Shown: positions 22,987-35,492, counted from the first letter of the stretch. The stretch is 64,000 bases of DNA from Hemerocallis citrina (GCA_017893485.1 CM030359.1:28400430-28464429); one strand, 5' to 3'. The notes: generated by a model not told the origin, from the letters alone. A program made the numbers and translations.

Positions 22987-25900
22987 TAGGAATGGCATTC
23001 GGGCCACTCGGGCTGGTCTGGGTCGGGTTTGACCGGGCTTTGACCGGTCCCGGGCCGGGCTCCTCCACTACGCAGGGGGCCGGGCTCAAGGTTGGAAACC
23101 TTGGCCCGGACCTGGCCCCCGGACCCAAGTGTGGGGGCCGGGCCGGGCCCGTGTTTAGGGAGAAATTTTTTTTTGGTATAAAATATTATTAAAGATCAAG
23201 TATATGGATTTGTAATTTCATAACAATTGCAAAGAATAAAATTTTATAAATAATTGAAGTACATGAATAAATAAAGTACACGATTTAATAAATTTGAACT
23301 TCTTGAATAAAATGAAGTACATGAATAAAATTCATACAAATTAGTCTAATTAGATCAAATTACAAATCAAGGGAATTACTTGAATTTAAAGATCGAGATG
23401 ACCTCTACTTAGATTGAAGAGAAGGCATTGGACTATTATCGTGCACTTCAACTTAACCTAAATATAGAATCTCATCACCCTAAATTTCCTAATTAATTAC
23501 AATTTATTGAACAACATTTTAATGTAAATTAACTAAATGTAATCGTTCATTCATCGCTACTTGTTGATCTAGCTCCAGCTTGTGCTTCAAGTAAGTCTTG
23601 GGTCATCTCTTCCGCTTTCATCCAATCTTCGGCGCATACTAGCATCTCCAAATTTTTGGCTGTCAATCTGTTCCTGCTCAGACTCATTATCCTGCCACCA
23701 AGAGAAAAAGTACTTTCCGATGCAACAGTTGACACCGGTGTTGTTAGTAGATCTTTAGCCATACGAGAAAGAATATTAAAAATTGCTTCATTACTCTTCC
23801 AAAATTGTAACACATTTTCTACATCTTCAACTGCACTTTGTGCATTATACCAATTCAACTCATTTGGTGAATTGGTTCTTGGTTTTTTGGATTTAATAAG
23901 ATTTAAAACACCAATACTAGCTTGACTCTTTCCTTTTGCTAATATTGAGGAAGAAGAAGAAGAAGAATCAACATTTTGTGTTTGTGTTTGTGTTTGAATA
24001 GTGTTAGATATATAAATAAATCCTATCATAAGAATCATATAACCTAGTCAAAATATTCTCAAATTTACGAGTAAACGCAACATGATCAAAATTTAGTATT
24101 GCATCATGTGGGGCATAAGTGTAAAAAATTTCAATTAAATTTTTTGTACCATCTAATTTAATCATAGGATTCATTACACTAGCTACACAATATAACATAG
24201 GAATTGGATGAAAATATTTCAAAAATTTAACATATGCTGCATTAACCATATCTCCAATAGAATGGTCATTTTGCAAATCTTTAATTGTTGCCATCATAGT
24301 CACAATTTCAAGTAAAATACCACTAGATGTAGATGTATATGTTTTTGAAAATTGCAAAGTTGCATCGTTAAAAGGTTGTAAAAATTTATACAAACTATTG
24401 GCAAAAAACCAAAAATTATCATCTAACATACAATTTTGCATACCCATTGCGACACAAAAATCTCTAAGATTAAAACGATAATGAAGAACAACACATAATA
24501 ATTCAAAGGTAGAATTCCAACGATGTCGTACATCTTTAGGAAAACGTCTAAATACAATGCCCCTAAGTTTATACCAATCATGAAAAGCTTGATAAATTGG
24601 ACCACTCAATGTAATATAATGAACACAATCTCTTATTGCTTCTAGTTTATTATTTTCATATTTTAGTGCATCTTGCACACAAAGATTTAAAATATGACAA
24701 GCACACCTAACATGAAAAATTTCGGGTTCTATAGGATCTAAAGTAATTTTTAAACTCTCAATTGCCTTAGTATTATTGGAGGCATTATCAAAACCAATAG
24801 CAAACACTTTATCATAAATACAAAAAATATTACATGCTTCCATAATGTGTGTGGCTATAATTTCACCCTTATGTGGGTACCTAACATATCCAAAAGAAAT
24901 TATTCTCTTTTGAAGTAACCAGTCTGAATCTATCCAATGACATGTTATACACATCATTGGTACCCTGTTTACTCCTACCCACCCATCCGATGCCAATGAA
25001 ACTCTAGTGTTTGGTGATTTTAGTGTTGCTATCAAAAAATCCTTAGTCTCATCGTAAACTAATTTACAATCACTCTTAACAACATTCCTAGCAATCTTTT
25101 TATAATGGGGGTTGAAGGTGGTTTGTACAAAAGTCTCTACATATTTTTGTTCACCAAACGAATATGGCAATTCCCCCTAATTACTAATTTAGCCATTCCC
25201 CTACAAACGAGATCGTGATCATATGTATGACTATCTACTTGACCGGTTTTAGGATGTAATTTTTGTTGTGTGAGATTATCTTTCGAAAATTGTGGTTGAC
25301 ATTTGTTTAAGTGACGTTGAAGTGTACTCGTGCCCGATCCTATTTTAAACTTATATGAGGTTTGACACTTCTTACATATTTTAAGTCCTACACTCTTATC
25401 ATTTTGTGAAAGGACAAAATTGAAAAAATTGTGTACTTCGGAAGTAGTCCCTCTTGTTTTCCTTGAGTTTAGAGAAGGACCTTGTTCCGATGGTTGTGGT
25501 TATACATGATCTTCTATTTCTATAGGATTTGAGTGTGTTTCATTCAAATCGGGAAAACTATCATAATTCATAAATGTTTCTTCACTATCTATATATGGGT
25601 TAGGAATGGAAGGAATGTGATGACTAGTAGATTCTTGACTACTATGTCTACCACCACCGCGTGACCGACTAGAGGCAATTTAACTATAAAAAACTAGTGT
25701 ATGTAAAAACTAAAAAGAAAACAACAGCTAAATGTATGGCAACTAATAATTAAAAACAAACAACAATCTATCTCAATTAAAAAATAACAACAATATCAAG
25801 AACTAGTGAGTGAGTAGTGTATGTTTCTTTTACCACTTTACCAAAATTAAAAATAAAATCTAAAAAAATGAGAGGAAGAAGATCATGAAAACACAAATTA

Positions 25901-26503
25901 TATGAGAATAATAAATAATAAATTATGTTAATTCTACAAATTAAAATTATACTAAAATACCGTAAGAAAGTTGAGACTTGAGAGCTAGGAGTAGAAGTAG
26001 TATTGATTGTTGTTGTTCAATGTTGATGAGTTGATCACTTGATTGTTGTTGATTCTGATTCCTTCAAAATGTAGAGAAATTTGATCTTGATCACTTGAGA
26101 GAGTGTTGATCACCAAATTGTTGTTGTTGATTGGAGAAATAGTAGATAGAATAAGATATTTGAGTGAATAAGTGAAGATAAATGAAAGAAATGGTATGGT
26201 ATTTATAGAAAATGCCATTTTTTCGATTTCCTAAAATTCCCCCCAAAACTAGGCAGTATAAATCCGTTGGCTTTTTTTTGTAATTTTAATTTTTTTTATT
26301 TTCTGGATTAAAAAAAAAGGCCAACGGTCGGCCCGAGCCCGGGCGGGCCAGTTTAGCCGGTCCCGGGCCTCGAGCGGGCTGGGCCGAACCGGGCCAACTG
26401 TCGAAAAATTGGGACCGGACCAGACCAGGTAGGAGGGGGGCAGGGTCGCGGTTAAGCCCGGATAGGAGGGGGCCCGGACCGGGCCGGGCTGGTGCCATCC
26501 CTA
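22987..26503 (-). mobile_element. hAT transposon copy C, structurally complete
   Basis: A perfect 8-bp target duplication AGAAAATC lies at 22979-22986 and 26504-26511. The terminal inverted repeats are TAGGAATGGCATTCGGGCC on the left and, as complement, TAGGGATGGCACCAGCCCGG on the right. 3517 bp long, with GC-rich CCGGGCC-type arrays at both ends and an AT-rich interior carrying a minus-strand transposase. It is a diverged relative of copies A and B and the least damaged of the three. Confidence 0.93.
23547..25682 (-). pseudogene. hAT transposase, copy C, lightly damaged
   Basis: Compared with copies A and B the start codon position reads TTG (about 25680), followed by the Ser/Arg-rich N terminus. 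An intact BED finger is visible (KICKKCQTSYKFKIGSG, TLQRHLNKC). There is one in-frame stop before it near 25505 and a single-base shift in a G-run near 25175. The catalytic region LASDGWVGVNRVPMMCITCH and AIGFDNASNN is then open to 24004. A further frameshift near 24010-24040 joins to the C-terminal hATC domain (VSTVASESTFSLGGRI, LEMLVCAEDWMKAEE), ending 23547. Four lesions in about 700 codons imply recent inactivation. Confidence 0.88.
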
Positions 26504-26687
26504 AGAAAATCAGAGTACTAGCCACATGAACAAATACTCAATAACTTGCTACTCATGAGTCTCATCCATTCTTTCTTTCCTTCTTCCTTTTTTTTAATTT
26601 TGGCAAATGTGTGTCGTCGGTGTGTGCTCAAAATAGGTATGCATTGTGCTAGCCTACACTATTTGGCTAAGACTGAAGTTTTTAAAC

Positions 26688-26752
26688 CTTAACAGCTTCT
26701 TCTAGGGCAGTATTGGCAAGGTTGTATCTGGATTCTCCTTCAGAATACCTTC
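26688..26752 (-). CDS. AKR pseudogene exon RYSEGESRYNLANTALEEAVK
   Basis: 65-bp exon, acceptor TATTTTCTAG and donor AAG|GTTTAA. It encodes RYSEGESRYNL and then ANTALEEAVK. Its phase matches both neighbours. The next exon downstream is 11.8 kb away across copia, Mutator-like and hAT insertions. Confidence 0.86.
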
Positions 26753-26835
26753 CTAGAAAATAAATGAGTGGAAAATCATTATAATGGATTTGGATCCATT
26801 CTAGCCAAAAGGAAAATCTCAAGTACATTCCAAAC

Positions 26836-26939
26836 CTCGGAAAAGATTCATTCGCGCATCTGATGGGCCTCCATCACGAGATAAATCCTTCCCTGAGAGT
26901 ATACCCATTGCCATTGGGCTATAAGCCAGCAAACTGATT
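26836..26939 (-). CDS. AKR pseudogene exon with LLAYSPMAMGILSGK
   Basis: 104-bp exon, acceptor ACCTTTACAG and donor CGAG|GTTTGG. It encodes ISLLAYSPMAMGILSGKDLS and GGPSDARMNLFRG, the strand and loop that are highly conserved in this family. An 83-bp intron separates it from the 26688 exon. Confidence 0.88.
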
Positions 26940-27300
26940 CTGTAAAGGTATCATTCAATCAAGACATATGGTACAATTTATAGCAAGAAATTGTAGATTA
27001 TATTTAGTATATAATGTTGAATCTGAATTTTTTGAGATAAAAGTGACCACGGTCACCGATTTCATTAATGAAGTTTTAACGAAACTACAAAATAAGTCTA
27101 TTACAACATCTACCAAGTACTGTGCCCCTAGGCACTCATAACAGATACATATTACAAGGCTCTATCTATTACAACTCCATACATAATACGGTGTGGTATG
27201 TAACCCAACACCCCGATTACCAAAATACATATCCGAGACCTCCTCGGTACAGAAGTCCCCAAGCCTAGCCCGGCGAGAACCTCCTCCACCTCGAACCCGC

Positions 27301-30300
27301 TCACTCGATCCCCTCGAACCTGATCCTCTTCCTTGATCCTGTATTACATGTCCACTCTTTCATTAGGGCCAACATCTTGCGCAATAATATATGCAAACTA
27401 CATTTAATATTACGAAAGCATAAATCATTTCTATCCAACCACAAGGACCACAAAATCGCTCCACTCATAATATCCCACTGCGGCCTAAGGTCTCTCCTAA
27501 TGTTACCCTTTCTCCAAGAACCCCAAACGTCCTCGATACTGTTTGGAGTGTGAATAGTACCAAATCCCAATCCTATGATCTCCCAAATTAGAGTCGCTCT
27601 CGAGCAACGGAAGAACATGTGGTTTGTGTCTTCCGATTCCATGTTACATTGCTGACATATCACATCAATCGGTAAGTTACGCTTCCTAAGATTGGTTTTG
27701 GTTAGAATAGTGTTGTTAAGGACAAGCCATAAGAACGCCCTAACCTTATGTGGCACCTGGGTCCTCCAAATCGTATTAGCTTGATGATTCCTAATCTCCC
27801 CATCGTTGAAGATATCGTACATCGATGCAACAGAGAAAGTCTTAGAGGATCCCGAATCCCATACTCTTTCGTCCAGACCTTCCCCATCCATCACTTCCAT
27901 CCCTCCCAATAGTTCTTGCATCGCCTCCAGTTGGATCTCCCCCTGCCTGAGAGTGTACCTCTATGTTTTACTTTTAACCTTCCATTCCTCCAGACCTCGT
28001 TAACAAGGTTGTGCGGGCCGTGTACTTCATTTGCTAGGTCAGGGTAAAGTGATTTAAGGGTATTCGCCCCACACCACTTATCCAACCAGAATCTAGTGGA
28101 CCTCCCATTTCGAACAACACATTTCGTATTTGCGTGAAATGCCTCCCCCACTCTAGCAATTCCTTTCCATAAGAAAGATGCCTTGCCGTGTTTGCATCTT
28201 CCTCCAAACCTGACGATTTTCTGCCTTCAATACCTCAAGAACAAATTTCCCCATCACGCTTTTGTTTGTTTATGCATTTTCCACCACCACTTTGCTAGCA
28301 ACGCCTTGTTCATATCTTGAAGGTTGGTGATGCCCATGCCTCCAAACTCTCTCTTCTTACATACTCTGTCCCACTTCACCAAATGAAACCTTTTGTCTTC
28401 ACAACTCCCTCTCCACAGGAATCTCTGCCTGCACGTATCTATTCTGCAGATCACCCAGCTTGGGATCTCATAGACTGACATGAGGTACGTTAGCAGACTA
28501 CTAAGCACTGAGTTGATAAACGTGATTCTTCCCCCTAACGACAGAAACTTTCCTTTCCATCCAGCCAGTTTCTTCTCAATCTTTTGAATTAGCAGTTTCC
28601 AGTCCTCCTTTTTCATTTTGCCGGTCTGATTGGGGTTCCTAGGTATCGAATTGGGAACTCACTTCTCTCACACTCTAGCAAAGAGGCGGTTACATCAATT
28701 GAGTTCGCATGTCTGTTTCTCAGTGAAACTACGTAGCTCTTGTGCAAATTAACTACCAACCCAGACTAGAACTCGTAACATCTTAGTAAAGTCTTCAGAG
28801 ACATGATCTCCTCCGCCCTTTCAACCCTGAACAACAAGGTATTGTCAGCATACTGCAGGATCGAAAGAGGGTTCTTGATCCCTTTAACATTCACCCCCTT
28901 AAGAATCCCTCCCTCTATCCCTCTCTTATTCATTTCTGTCAGTCCATCCGCCACGATCGTAAAAATAAGTGGCGATAGAGGGTCTCCTTGTCTAAGCCCT
29001 CTCCTGCATCTTATTTCCGCCCCACTCTCCCCATTTACTTGGATGAACGATTTTCCGTTTCGGACACACAATTTCATCCAACTTCTCCATTTATCTCCGA
29101 ACCCTTTCAATTTGAACACTTCGTCTACGCAGTCCCATTCCACCGTATCATAGGCTTTTTCAAAGTCTAGCTTTAAGAGAAATGCATTGCAGTTGTCTTT
29201 ATTTCCTCGATACACCATCTCATGCGCCGATGCAATACTATCCAGAATATCTCTTCCTTTAATAAATTCGCTCTGCGATGCATCCACAATGTCAGAAAGA
29301 TGCGGGCCTAATCTATTAGCCAACACTTAAGAAATAATTTTGAAGGAGCTGTTAAGCAAGCTAATAGGTCTCAGATCCGAAACTCTAAGCACCTTAGCCT
29401 TCTTCGGGATCAGAACCACGTTAGCATAGTTCAGTCACTCAATCTGTGCTCCTTCCCCGAGCAAAGCATCGAAAATGTCTAAGAGGTCCTTCTTAATGAT
29501 GGACCAGTACTTGGAGTAGAAGAAAATAGGGAACCCATCTGGACCTGGCGCCTTGTCCTTTCCCAGTCCCTTGACTGCCTCGATAATTTCCTCTTCCACA
29601 AAAGGAACCTCCAAGCTTTCGCTCCCCTCGATGCTCGAGTCTCTCCACATGTCTTGTCTCAAAGCACATCTCAGATGTCTCTTTTCACCCAACCCCTCTC
29701 TGAAGGACGCGTCTATGTGATTTCTAATAGCTTCTCCCCCCTCTGTCCAGACATATTCTACAAAAAGGCCTCCAATATGGTTATGCCGTCTTCTCCCATT
29801 TGCAATCTTATGGAAGAAAGCCGTGTTGGAATCTCCTTCCTTGAGCCACTGTACCCTGGACCTTTGTCTCCAGTAGCATTCCTCATGCTCCCCAATGTGA
29901 TGTAGTTCCATTCTACTGGCCGCCAGTTCTTCGAATTCCAACGCTAGCAACGCTCTATCTTCCTCAATTAACTCTAAGTCTTGCACTCTATGGACCAGTT
30001 TTTCTTTTGTTCTCCTAGTTTCCTCGCGATCTGCCTTCGCCCACTCTTTCAGGCATTTCCGCAGTCTTCTAATCTTGGTAACCACTTTGCGATTGCATTA
30101 CACTCCTGGGTTTCCTCACACCAAGAGGTCTCAATGACATTCCTGATGTTAACATTGTAGGTCCATGACTTCTCGAACCTGAATGGCCTAGTCAGCCTCT
30201 TAGTACCTCTATCACCTCTATCCCCCTCCAGAATCAGTGGAACATGATCTGAGGTAGATCTAGGGCAAGATCTGACTGAAGCAAGAGGGAAAAGAGTTTC

Positions 30301-30924
30301 CCATTCCGTAGAAACCAAGATCTGATCTAACTTAGCCAATATCGGATTAGCCTGCATGTTAGACCACGTAAATCTTCTATCGTGCCCCTGTATATCAATA
30401 AGGTTAAGGTCGTTAATAGTACGATTAAAGCGTTGTCTTTCTCTTTCATCATTACCTTTGCCCCGGTGCTCGCAACTAAATCTAGTAATATTAAAGTCCC
30501 CTCCCAACACCCACGCTCCAGGCCATAAGTTTCTAATATCCCTAATTTCCTCCCAAAAATCCTCCTTACTGCCAGCGTTGCACAGTCCATAAACCGTAGT
30601 AACCAACTTTTCCCACCCATCTCTTCTACGTTTGATCCTCACACTAACCGAGAAATTACCCACCCTAGCGTTTATGATGTCAAAGAACTTAGAATCTACC
30701 CCCAGAGCAATCCCCCCGAACATGCCAGATGAAGTCTTGAATTGCCACACGAAATCTTTGAGCGAGGTGAGACCGTCGAAATCTTTCATTCTAGGGTCGA
30801 CAATCTTCGATTCTTGTATTGCACAAATATTCGGTCTAATCCTAGCCAATGTATCGGTAACTAATCTAGTCTTAACTTTCGAACGCATATCCCTAACATT
30901 CCAAAATATGTAACACATTAACAA
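27301..30924 (-). pseudogene. LINE ORF2 (APE endonuclease, reverse transcriptase, zf-RVT), broken
   Basis: Starts near 30924 with MLMCYIFWNVRDMRSK. Endonuclease residues visible are the Glu in CAIQESK, the Asp in VLGGDFNITRF and the His in SDHVPLIL. A frameshift at about 30070 and stops near 29435 and 29330 interrupt the linker and early RT (KDKAPGPDGFPIFFYSKYW, SLLNSSFKII). The RT palm includes FEKAYDTVEWDCV and RRGLRQGDPLSPLIF. The active-site box reads YADN (28841-28852) where YADD is required, a GAT to AAT change. After another break the zf-RVT region (IWRTQVPHKVRAFLW, CQQCNMESEDTNHMFFRCS) ends at 27301. Inactive. Confidence 0.92.
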
Positions 30925-30975
30925 CGATATGAGTCCCTAACGTCTCCAACCCCCCTACGCCCCACAGGGCCCCTA

Positions 30976-33492
30976 CTAAATAGATAACCTGTATGCCTCC
31001 TCCCTAATAATTGTAGCCGTCTTATGCTGTACAGAAATGGAGGAGCCCATATCTAATCCAAGAATGCAAGCATAATAAATGAGATTATCATCTGATAAGA
31101 AATTCAAAATAGAGAAAGTACCTCCGCAGGCGGACATTGGCTCTCTCGCTTTAGCTGCCGATCTAATAAGGTCCTCCTCCCTAGGGCCCTTTGCTCCCCA
31201 TCTATCCCTTTGTCTCTTGCTTTTTCTTTTGGCATCTTCTACTCCTTTCTCTGCCCTTTCGGCCTTTGTGTCATCTCCTACGAACGGAGTAAGCGCCTTG
31301 AATCTACTTTTGAGTTCTCCCTTAGAATCTGAGAACTCTGAACCACATCCCTGTACTGGCTCGATCGCCTCAACCTGACCGTCTAGGTCCTTTATGTATT
31401 CGTTCTCTTTATCCGACTCATAGCAGATTGCTTTCCCCTCCCTTTGCTCGGCCACCCTCTCAACCGGGTCCTCTCGCGTTGGTGTCCCCTCTACCTCCGC
31501 TACCCGCCCTTCATCAGAGGCAGCACTCCCCTCAACTGAGTTAATTCCTTCCCTAATCTCCATCGATTTTTGGCCTGTCTTCGAGCTCTGGCCCATCTCT
31601 AACTTCTCCCCTGCATTGATCTCTGCTAAATTATTGGGCCTCACTATTGAAGCAAATTGTGTTGGGCCTATTTGGATTATAGTATTTGAAATCTCCTTAA
31701 CGGCCCGTTCCACCACATCCCTAAAATCTGCAGTACTCATACCCATCACCTCCATCTGCTTCACAGTGGGACCCCCTGTTTTAATTGTGTGATCTTGAGC
31801 AGTGCGCGCCGAGGTGGCCACTCCAACAGTACCTCGTACTGGAGCCAGCTGTTTTGACTCCCTAAAATCCGCTTCCTCCATGGTCACATCAACATCAGCC
31901 CCTAGAATGTCTATTGAAAGCGCCCTTTCCCTGCCGCAAGCCCCCTTTGGATCCCGTATCCCCTTCTCCTTCCCTGTTTGGTGTATTGGACGAGTCGATG
32001 CCCCTTAAACTGATCCAACGGATGCGACTCTTTTCCTACAGGTTCCCTAATCGAACGGTTGGCAATCGATCTCCCCAAATCCATTGGTCCTCCTTCATCG
32101 TCTTCCTTCCGCACCGACCTGACCTCCACTTCAGAGTTGGAGCCAGTGTATGCCGGAGCGTTTTGGAAGGAGACCCTCTTCTTCCTCTCGACGATAACTT
32201 TGATTTCATACCTCTCCTATTCGAACTGTGCGACAATCACTGATGGGATGAGACTAAGGTCTTCAACCCCAATCTGGATTCTCGCGAATTCTTTCCGAGT
32301 CCGAAAATTAGCGTCTTTGTCGATGCCAATAAGATATCCAAAGCCATTAACGAGATTTTGAAACCCCGACTTAACCCAGCACTGAAACGGAACGTTGAAT
32401 AGGCGAACCCACACGACCGGCAGTGCATTGTCGATCAACGCTCCAGTCTTCCTCGACCACTTACTCATAGTAATGTAGAATTCATTGCCTTCCAAACTAC
32501 CATAGGACAACATCTCTCTCGTGATTTCATCCGTGTGACAATACACCAGAAGTGTATCTTCTCTAACTTTTTCGATGACCCATTCTCGCCTTGAAGTGGG
32601 ACTGCCTCCGACAGCAGCTCTTTGATATTGTCGATAGAAGGATGACCGGTGTGTACCTTGAGTACGATGTACTGCCTAAGCCTACTCTCGAACTTCGCCA
32701 TGATCGGAGTCGGAGTTATAATCGCCCTCACTGTCTTCCTCCGACCATTGTTACTCTCCTCCGACTTCGGCAGGTCTTGAATGCTCTCAACCTCCACCGT
32801 GACTGGCTTGAAACCAACCCCAACACTCTGCTTAGGAGAAACAGAGGGTTGCTTCACCTCCTTGCTCTGTTTATCGACAGGTTTTGATTTAGGGCAATTC
32901 TTCGAAATGTGTCCATATCTCTTGCAAGCATAGCAGAACCAATTGTTAGTACAATCGTGGATTGTATGTCCCCTCCCAGCGCACTTGTGACACAGTAGTT
33001 TCTTGAGAGCTGTCGCCTTCTCTGATGCCGAGGATCTGCTCCAGCTCTCCGCTCTCCTTTCTGCCTTCTTAACGCGTTTAGGCTTATACAAGATCCATTC
33101 TCCTTCCTCATCTTCCTTCTTCTTCACTAACTCCCTCTCCGGAGAAATATCCCCTTTGTGTGGCTCTCCCCTACCGACCTCACCTGCATTCCTCTTCGAG
33201 ACCTCTAGGTAGGATCTTCTGTAGGTTTTGGGAGTGTAGGAATCGCCTCTCGGTTCCCCCTGCGAACCCCTCAGAGTGTCCCCCTTCGCTGGTACTCTAT
33301 GTACCCCCTCATCGGAGCCTCTGTGAACTGGACCTCTATGGTCGCGGTGTACAGAGCTCTTGTGCTAGCGTGGGTGAAGGCTGCCTCTAGCCTCCGTTCC
33401 TGCTATAGTTGTGCTAGCGTGGGTGAAGGCTGCCTCTAGCCTCTTATCTCCACGCGTCTCTCCCCTTCCTCCTCCCTGCCTCTTTTCGCCAT
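30976..33492 (-). pseudogene. LINE ORF1 (two CCHC knuckles then DUF4283-like), broken
   Basis: The first ATG of the region is at 33492 (MAKRGREEEG), but a stop follows within 20 codons. An open stretch from 33127 reads KKKEDEEGEWILYKPKRVKK and then two zinc knuckles, CHKCAGRGHTIHDC and CYACKRYGHISKNC. A frameshift near 32500-32550 leads into a DUF4283-like region (NALPVVWVRLFNVPFQCW, 32546-32217). Another break precedes a long acidic C-terminal part (31887-30976) with SILNFLSDDNL near its end. ORF1 proteins coat LINE RNA and act as chaperones. The knuckles precede the DUF4283-like domain here. Confidence 0.8.
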
Positions 33493-34004
33493 GGTTCGGA
33501 GCGAGCCTCTCTCAGAGGGAAGAGCCTTGGAGGAGGATCTTTGGTGGGAAGCTGTTTGTGGTCGCCTTTCTTCTCCTTTCATTATCTTCTTTTTGAGGAA
33601 ATTTTTACTCAACTTGTTGCATCTGAATTACTCGTGGAATATGATCCTTCTCAAGGGGACAAAGGTAAAAAAGTTTTCCCATTTTAGTATATTTTCGATG
33701 TAATTGACAATATTTTGATACACTTCCCTAAAATATTCATAGATTGTAGACCTGACAATTGAATTGGTTTCGATTTGGCATCACTGCACAAACGTCACTC
33801 GCTACTTCTTCCTCGTATATCATCTTCAACTCTAGGGATTATATACTCTTTTTCAATTTCTAATTGAAATCAATAAATGGTCGTTGGCGCGGGTACCTGA
33901 ACTCGCACACGTGCAAGATAGAGTACACGCATGCATACCCGTGCAAGTATTTGTACACCCGCGCACACTTGCGTGGGAAAGGGAACAAGACCGGCAATAG
34001 CTGT

Positions 34005-34140
34005 AGTTTGAAAGGCTCGTTGGAATTGATCCGCTACGGGATTGACATTATACGCTAGAGAAGCACCCGAAGTACTAAACAGAATAGGTATGGGTTTTGT
34101 AATGGTTGGAGCAGCAAACTCGGATTCGGCAAGAATCTCT
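34005..34140 (-). pseudogene. nad5: Nuclear copy of a mitochondrial nad5 fragment (NUMT)
   Basis: The minus strand encodes [39 protein letters not shown] and QRAFQT. This reads as the C-terminal part of plant mitochondrial NADH dehydrogenase subunit 5, complex I. The match stops abruptly on both sides. Neighbouring sequence from about 33880 to 34450 has a base composition and phrases that look organellar, for example GAGGGAGGGACTTGAACC on the minus strand, but no other gene could be named. The transfer is a rearranged piece and would not be expressed. Confidence 0.8.
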
Positions 34141-34876
34141 CCGCCACCTCAGTAAGAATATGGAATGCTTAGACAGGCACTACTTAGCCAGACAAGTCCC
34201 CCAATGAGAGAATGAATGGCCAAGGGGGGGGAGAACCCGTTAGTTATGGCTCTCGGGAACCAGTTATGATCCCTAGAAAGGCTTTTCATACTGAATAAGG
34301 AGGTTCAAGTCCCTCCCTCAGAGTTGTTCAATTCGATTTATCAGCCACCGGAGCCAATGAAGTCCTCTATGCGTGCTCCGAAACAGAGCCCGCAGGTGAA
34401 TCTACTCTCTAAGGTTCAGTCTCTAGTTTCCTCAACAACAACAACAAAACTACTAGGATTTATGTATCATTGATTATTTTTTTCCAAGCTTAACGTTTGA
34501 CTCATTTAGTTGTTGTCAACTATTAGAATTGATGGAGCATGCAATCCACTTTATCTTCCAATAGTTTCAAGATAATTTCTAAAATGGTTTGCAGCATAAC
34601 TCTTTTTCCAAAAGACTTCTTTTTTAAAATAAAAATAAAAATTTAATACAGAAACTAACAACTAGTATGTTTTAGGAAAACTCTAAACAACTGTTCTAAA
34701 TTGTACTTGTTTTGTAGTCGTAACGCATGTCATCAGCCTATTATCCTTCTTCTGCTAAATCATCTTTTCCATCTATAAACAAGTTGAGTACCTTAATGTA
34801 GAAATTATTTCATACCACATTCTTTGAAATTTTGACATCTATGTTGCATTGCTTATTAATAAGTATAGTTTGAATC

Positions 34877-35492
34877 ATGGTTCTAAAGATTGGGTGATTC
34901 TGATCCGATCCGGCTGATCCAGATCGTTTTTCAAGGGACCGCTTCGATACAACCCCTAAATCTTAGAATGTGGTGAGATAACCAAAGGATCGGCCGAGTT
35001 AGCAATTGGATCGGATAGATCGGCCCAATCCCAGCCTAAAACCATCAATCCTATGATTGAAAAATTCCAGAGCCTATTTTTTTTAATTCATGTGGATCTT
35101 CTTATCCAAACAATGAAGATGCAATTATGTAATGAATATTATTTCATGTTTAGCTTATACTTCATTTTTTTCTTGTATGTAAATAAAATTAGTGATATTT
35201 GGTCTACCTATTTGCATTGTTCTAATTTTATTCTTACATTATAATACACTGCAACTAATTAAAATGTTCAAGCCTGTAACTGAAAATATTAAATTTGCAA
35301 AAGAAATTATTTAATTTCATAATATATTTTTTAAAATTTAATTTAATTATAGAAACATATTAGATAATTTTGTTAATTTTAGAAAATGCCATATCCAAAA
35401 AACCCGAAATACCAATCCGGCTGATATTGATTCCGATCTAAATATTAGAAAAAACCTGATCCCACTCCTGATCCCGAGTTTTAAAACCTTGG
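34877..35492. mobile_element. MITE, probably hAT-derived
   Basis: Direct repeats TTTGAATC at 34869-34876 and 35493-35500 (extendable by one G to 9 bp) flank 616 bp. The ends are ATGGTTCTAAAGATTGGG and, complemented, CCAAGGTTTTAAAACTCGGG. Subterminal GATCCGATCCGGCTGATCC-like words occur at both ends with AT-rich DNA between. An 8-bp duplication favours hAT; 9 bp would favour Mutator. No coding region. Confidence 0.7.

Larger units (their letters stand above)
27030..33614 (-). mobile_element. Full-length L1-type LINE
   Basis: A 15-bp target duplication, TGTTGAATCTGAATT at 27015-27029 and TGTTGCATCTGAATT at 33615-33629, differs at one base. The 6585-bp insert has a T-run at its left end (the minus-strand poly-A) and on the minus strand carries ORF1 (nucleic-acid binding) then ORF2 (endonuclease, reverse transcriptase, zf-RVT). 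It is more GC-rich than its surroundings. A roughly 35-bp word starting TTGTGCTAGCGTGGG is duplicated 49 bp apart at 33361-33443 near the 5' end. It sits in an aldo-keto reductase intron. Confidence 0.92.

Noticed and set aside
31079..33212. Numerous plus-strand Ser/Pro/Leu-rich ORFs
   Set aside because: Shadows of LINE ORF1 on the opposite strand.
33594..33662. Plus-strand exon-like frame EEIFTQLVASELLVEYDPSQ followed by a GTAAAA donor
   Set aside because: It crosses the LINE boundary at 33614/33615, which is fixed by a 15-bp target duplication, so the frame is a chance junction product.
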